Source: Sporichthyaceae bacterium
Lineage (GTDB): Bacteria; Actinomycetota; Actinomycetes; JACCUZ01
Direction of reading: 5' to 3'
DNA length: 7,261 nucleotides
NCBI GenBank assembly: GCA_013698395.1
Contig: JACCUZ010000357.1
Span: forward strand, 1-7,261
This document shows positions 6,505 through 7,261 of this stretch, piece after piece. The notes under the pieces are model-generated. The model did not search any database, was not told where the DNA came from, and saw nothing but the letters and a program-made list of their open reading frames with translations. A program made the position numbers and the translations under genes. Positions within the stretch are counted from its first letter, which is position 1. Each line of letters begins with the position of its first letter.

Positions 6505-6528
6505 TGACCGGTCGACAGACACCGGTCA
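6505..6528 (-). repeat. Intercistronic inverted repeat at the iolD stop codon
   Basis: TGACCGGT (6505-6512) and ACCGGTCA (6521-6528) form a perfect 8-base inverted repeat around an 8-base loop. On the minus-strand transcript the hairpin begins with the iolD stop codon and ends 8 bases before the Shine-Dalgarno sequence of the next gene. No U-tract follows, so it is not a normal intrinsic terminator. It could tune mRNA stability or translation of the downstream genes, or bind a regulator; the function is inferred. Confidence 0.55.
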
Positions 6529-7261
6529 GAGATAGTGGCGCTGGTCGGCCTTGTGCGCCTCGTAGGTCGTGCGTGCCGCCAGGGTGCTCTCGAGAGAGGC
6601 CACCTCGGCGACCGGGACGTCCCACCAGGACTCGCTGCTCGGAGCGCCGACGAGGGGGTCGGTCTCGACGTGGACCAGGACGGGACGGTCACCCTGCTTG
6701 GCCTCGACCAGGGCGGTCCGCAGCTCGCGCACACCATTGGCGCGCACGACGTGCACGCCGAGGCTGGCCGCGTTGGCTGCGAGGTCGACAGGTAGCACGT
6801 CGCCGTCCAGCCTCCCGGTGCTGGGGTTCCGGTAACGGTACGACGTGCCGAACCGCTGGGATCCCAGCTCCTCGGAGAGCGCTCCGATCGAAGCGAAGCC
6901 GTGGTTCTGGACGAGCACCACGATGATCTTGAGGTGCTCCTGGACGGCCGTCACCAGCTCCTGGGCCATCATCAGGTAGGACCCGTCGCCGACCATGACA
7001 AAGACGTCCCTGTCCGGACAGGCCATCCGGACCCCCAGGCCGCCAGCGATCTCGTAGCCCATGCACGAGTAGCCGTACTCGACGTGGTAACCCTTCGGGT
7101 CACGCGTCCGCCACAGCTTGTGCAGCTCGCCGGGCATCGATCCGGCCGCGCAGACCACGACGTCACGGGCGTCGGACACGTCGTTCACGACCCCGATGAC
7201 CTCGGACTGCGCGGGCAACGGCTGGTGGCCGAGGCTGTAGGCGCGCTCGACCGTCTCGTCC
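6526..7261 (-). CDS. iolD: 3D-(3,5/4)-trihydroxycyclohexane-1,2-dione acylhydrolase, C-terminal part
   Basis: ThDP-dependent enzyme of the acetolactate synthase superfamily that opens the inositol-derived ring to 5-deoxyglucuronate. Only the last 244 residues lie in the window, about 40% of a usual protein of some 620-640 residues; the gene continues beyond base 7261. The ThDP-binding motif is intact: VGDGSYLMM (90-98 of the visible part), with the matching Asn in QNHGF (N119), a GDG-to-N spacing of 27. Strong IolD signatures are YHVEYGYSCMGYEIAGGLG (58-76), LSEELGSQRFGTSYRYR (128-144) and LPVDLAANAASLG (156-168). The C-terminus ends RHYL, then TGA (6528-6526). The next gene starts 39 bases downstream on the same strand, so the order is iolD, TIM-barrel gene, iolG. 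The TTG at 7218 is an internal codon, not the start. Confidence 0.95.
   Translation of the reverse strand, partial: DETVERAYSLGHQPLPAQSEVIGVVNDVSDARDVVVCAAGSMPGELHKLWRTRDPKGYHVEYGYSCMGYEIAGGLGVRMACPDRDVFVMVGDGSYLMMAQELVTAVQEHLKIIVVLVQNHGFASIGALSEELGSQRFGTSYRYRNPSTGRLDGDVLPVDLAANAASLGVHVVRANGVRELRTALVEAKQGDRPVLVHVETDPLVGAPSSESWWDVPVAEVASLESTLAARTTYEAHKADQRHYL

Noticed and set aside
5227..6507. A 426-codon plus-strand open frame antisense to iolG and the TIM-barrel gene
   Set aside because: It lies wholly opposite two well-recognised genes, its translation has no recognisable domain, and long antisense open frames are expected in GC-rich coding DNA.

Overview
The window looks like chromosomal DNA of a high-GC Gram-positive bacterium (an actinobacterium). 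Codons end overwhelmingly in G or C, GTG and TTG starts are used, genes are packed with 4-base overlaps, and protein sequences resemble actinobacterial inositol and sugar catabolic loci. GC content is an impression, not a computed figure.

Layout, left to right. (1) 77-1938, plus strand: two overlapping genes of a sugar/cyclitol ABC importer, a ribose/xylose-type permease and a single-domain ATPase. No substrate-binding protein gene is present in the window. (2) 1935-3449, minus strand: a GMC-family flavin oxidoreductase whose stop codon shares a CTAG with the stop of the convergent ATPase gene. (3) 3450-3494: a 45-base divergent intergenic region holding a perfect 6+6 inverted repeat. (4) 3495-4508, plus strand: a Gfo/Idh/MocA oxidoreductase of the 1,5-anhydro-D-fructose reductase type. 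(5) 7261-4536, minus strand: an operon of iolD (3' part only), a TIM-barrel IolE/IolH/MocC-like protein, and iolG.

Together the minus-strand operon covers the early steps of myo-inositol catabolism, with genes in reverse order of the reactions. IolG oxidises myo-inositol to 2-keto-myo-inositol (scyllo-inosose), the TIM-barrel protein is the candidate dehydratase, and IolD hydrolyses the ring to 5-deoxyglucuronate. The importer could supply the inositol.

The unusual part is the GMC oxidoreductase and divergent AFR-like reductase between importer and iol operon. They suggest an extra oxidation/reduction step on a cyclitol, sugar or glycoside feeding the inositol route. The substrate cannot be read from the sequence. 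No RNA genes, insertion sequences, CRISPR arrays or intrinsic terminators were seen. No gap between genes exceeds about 80 bases.
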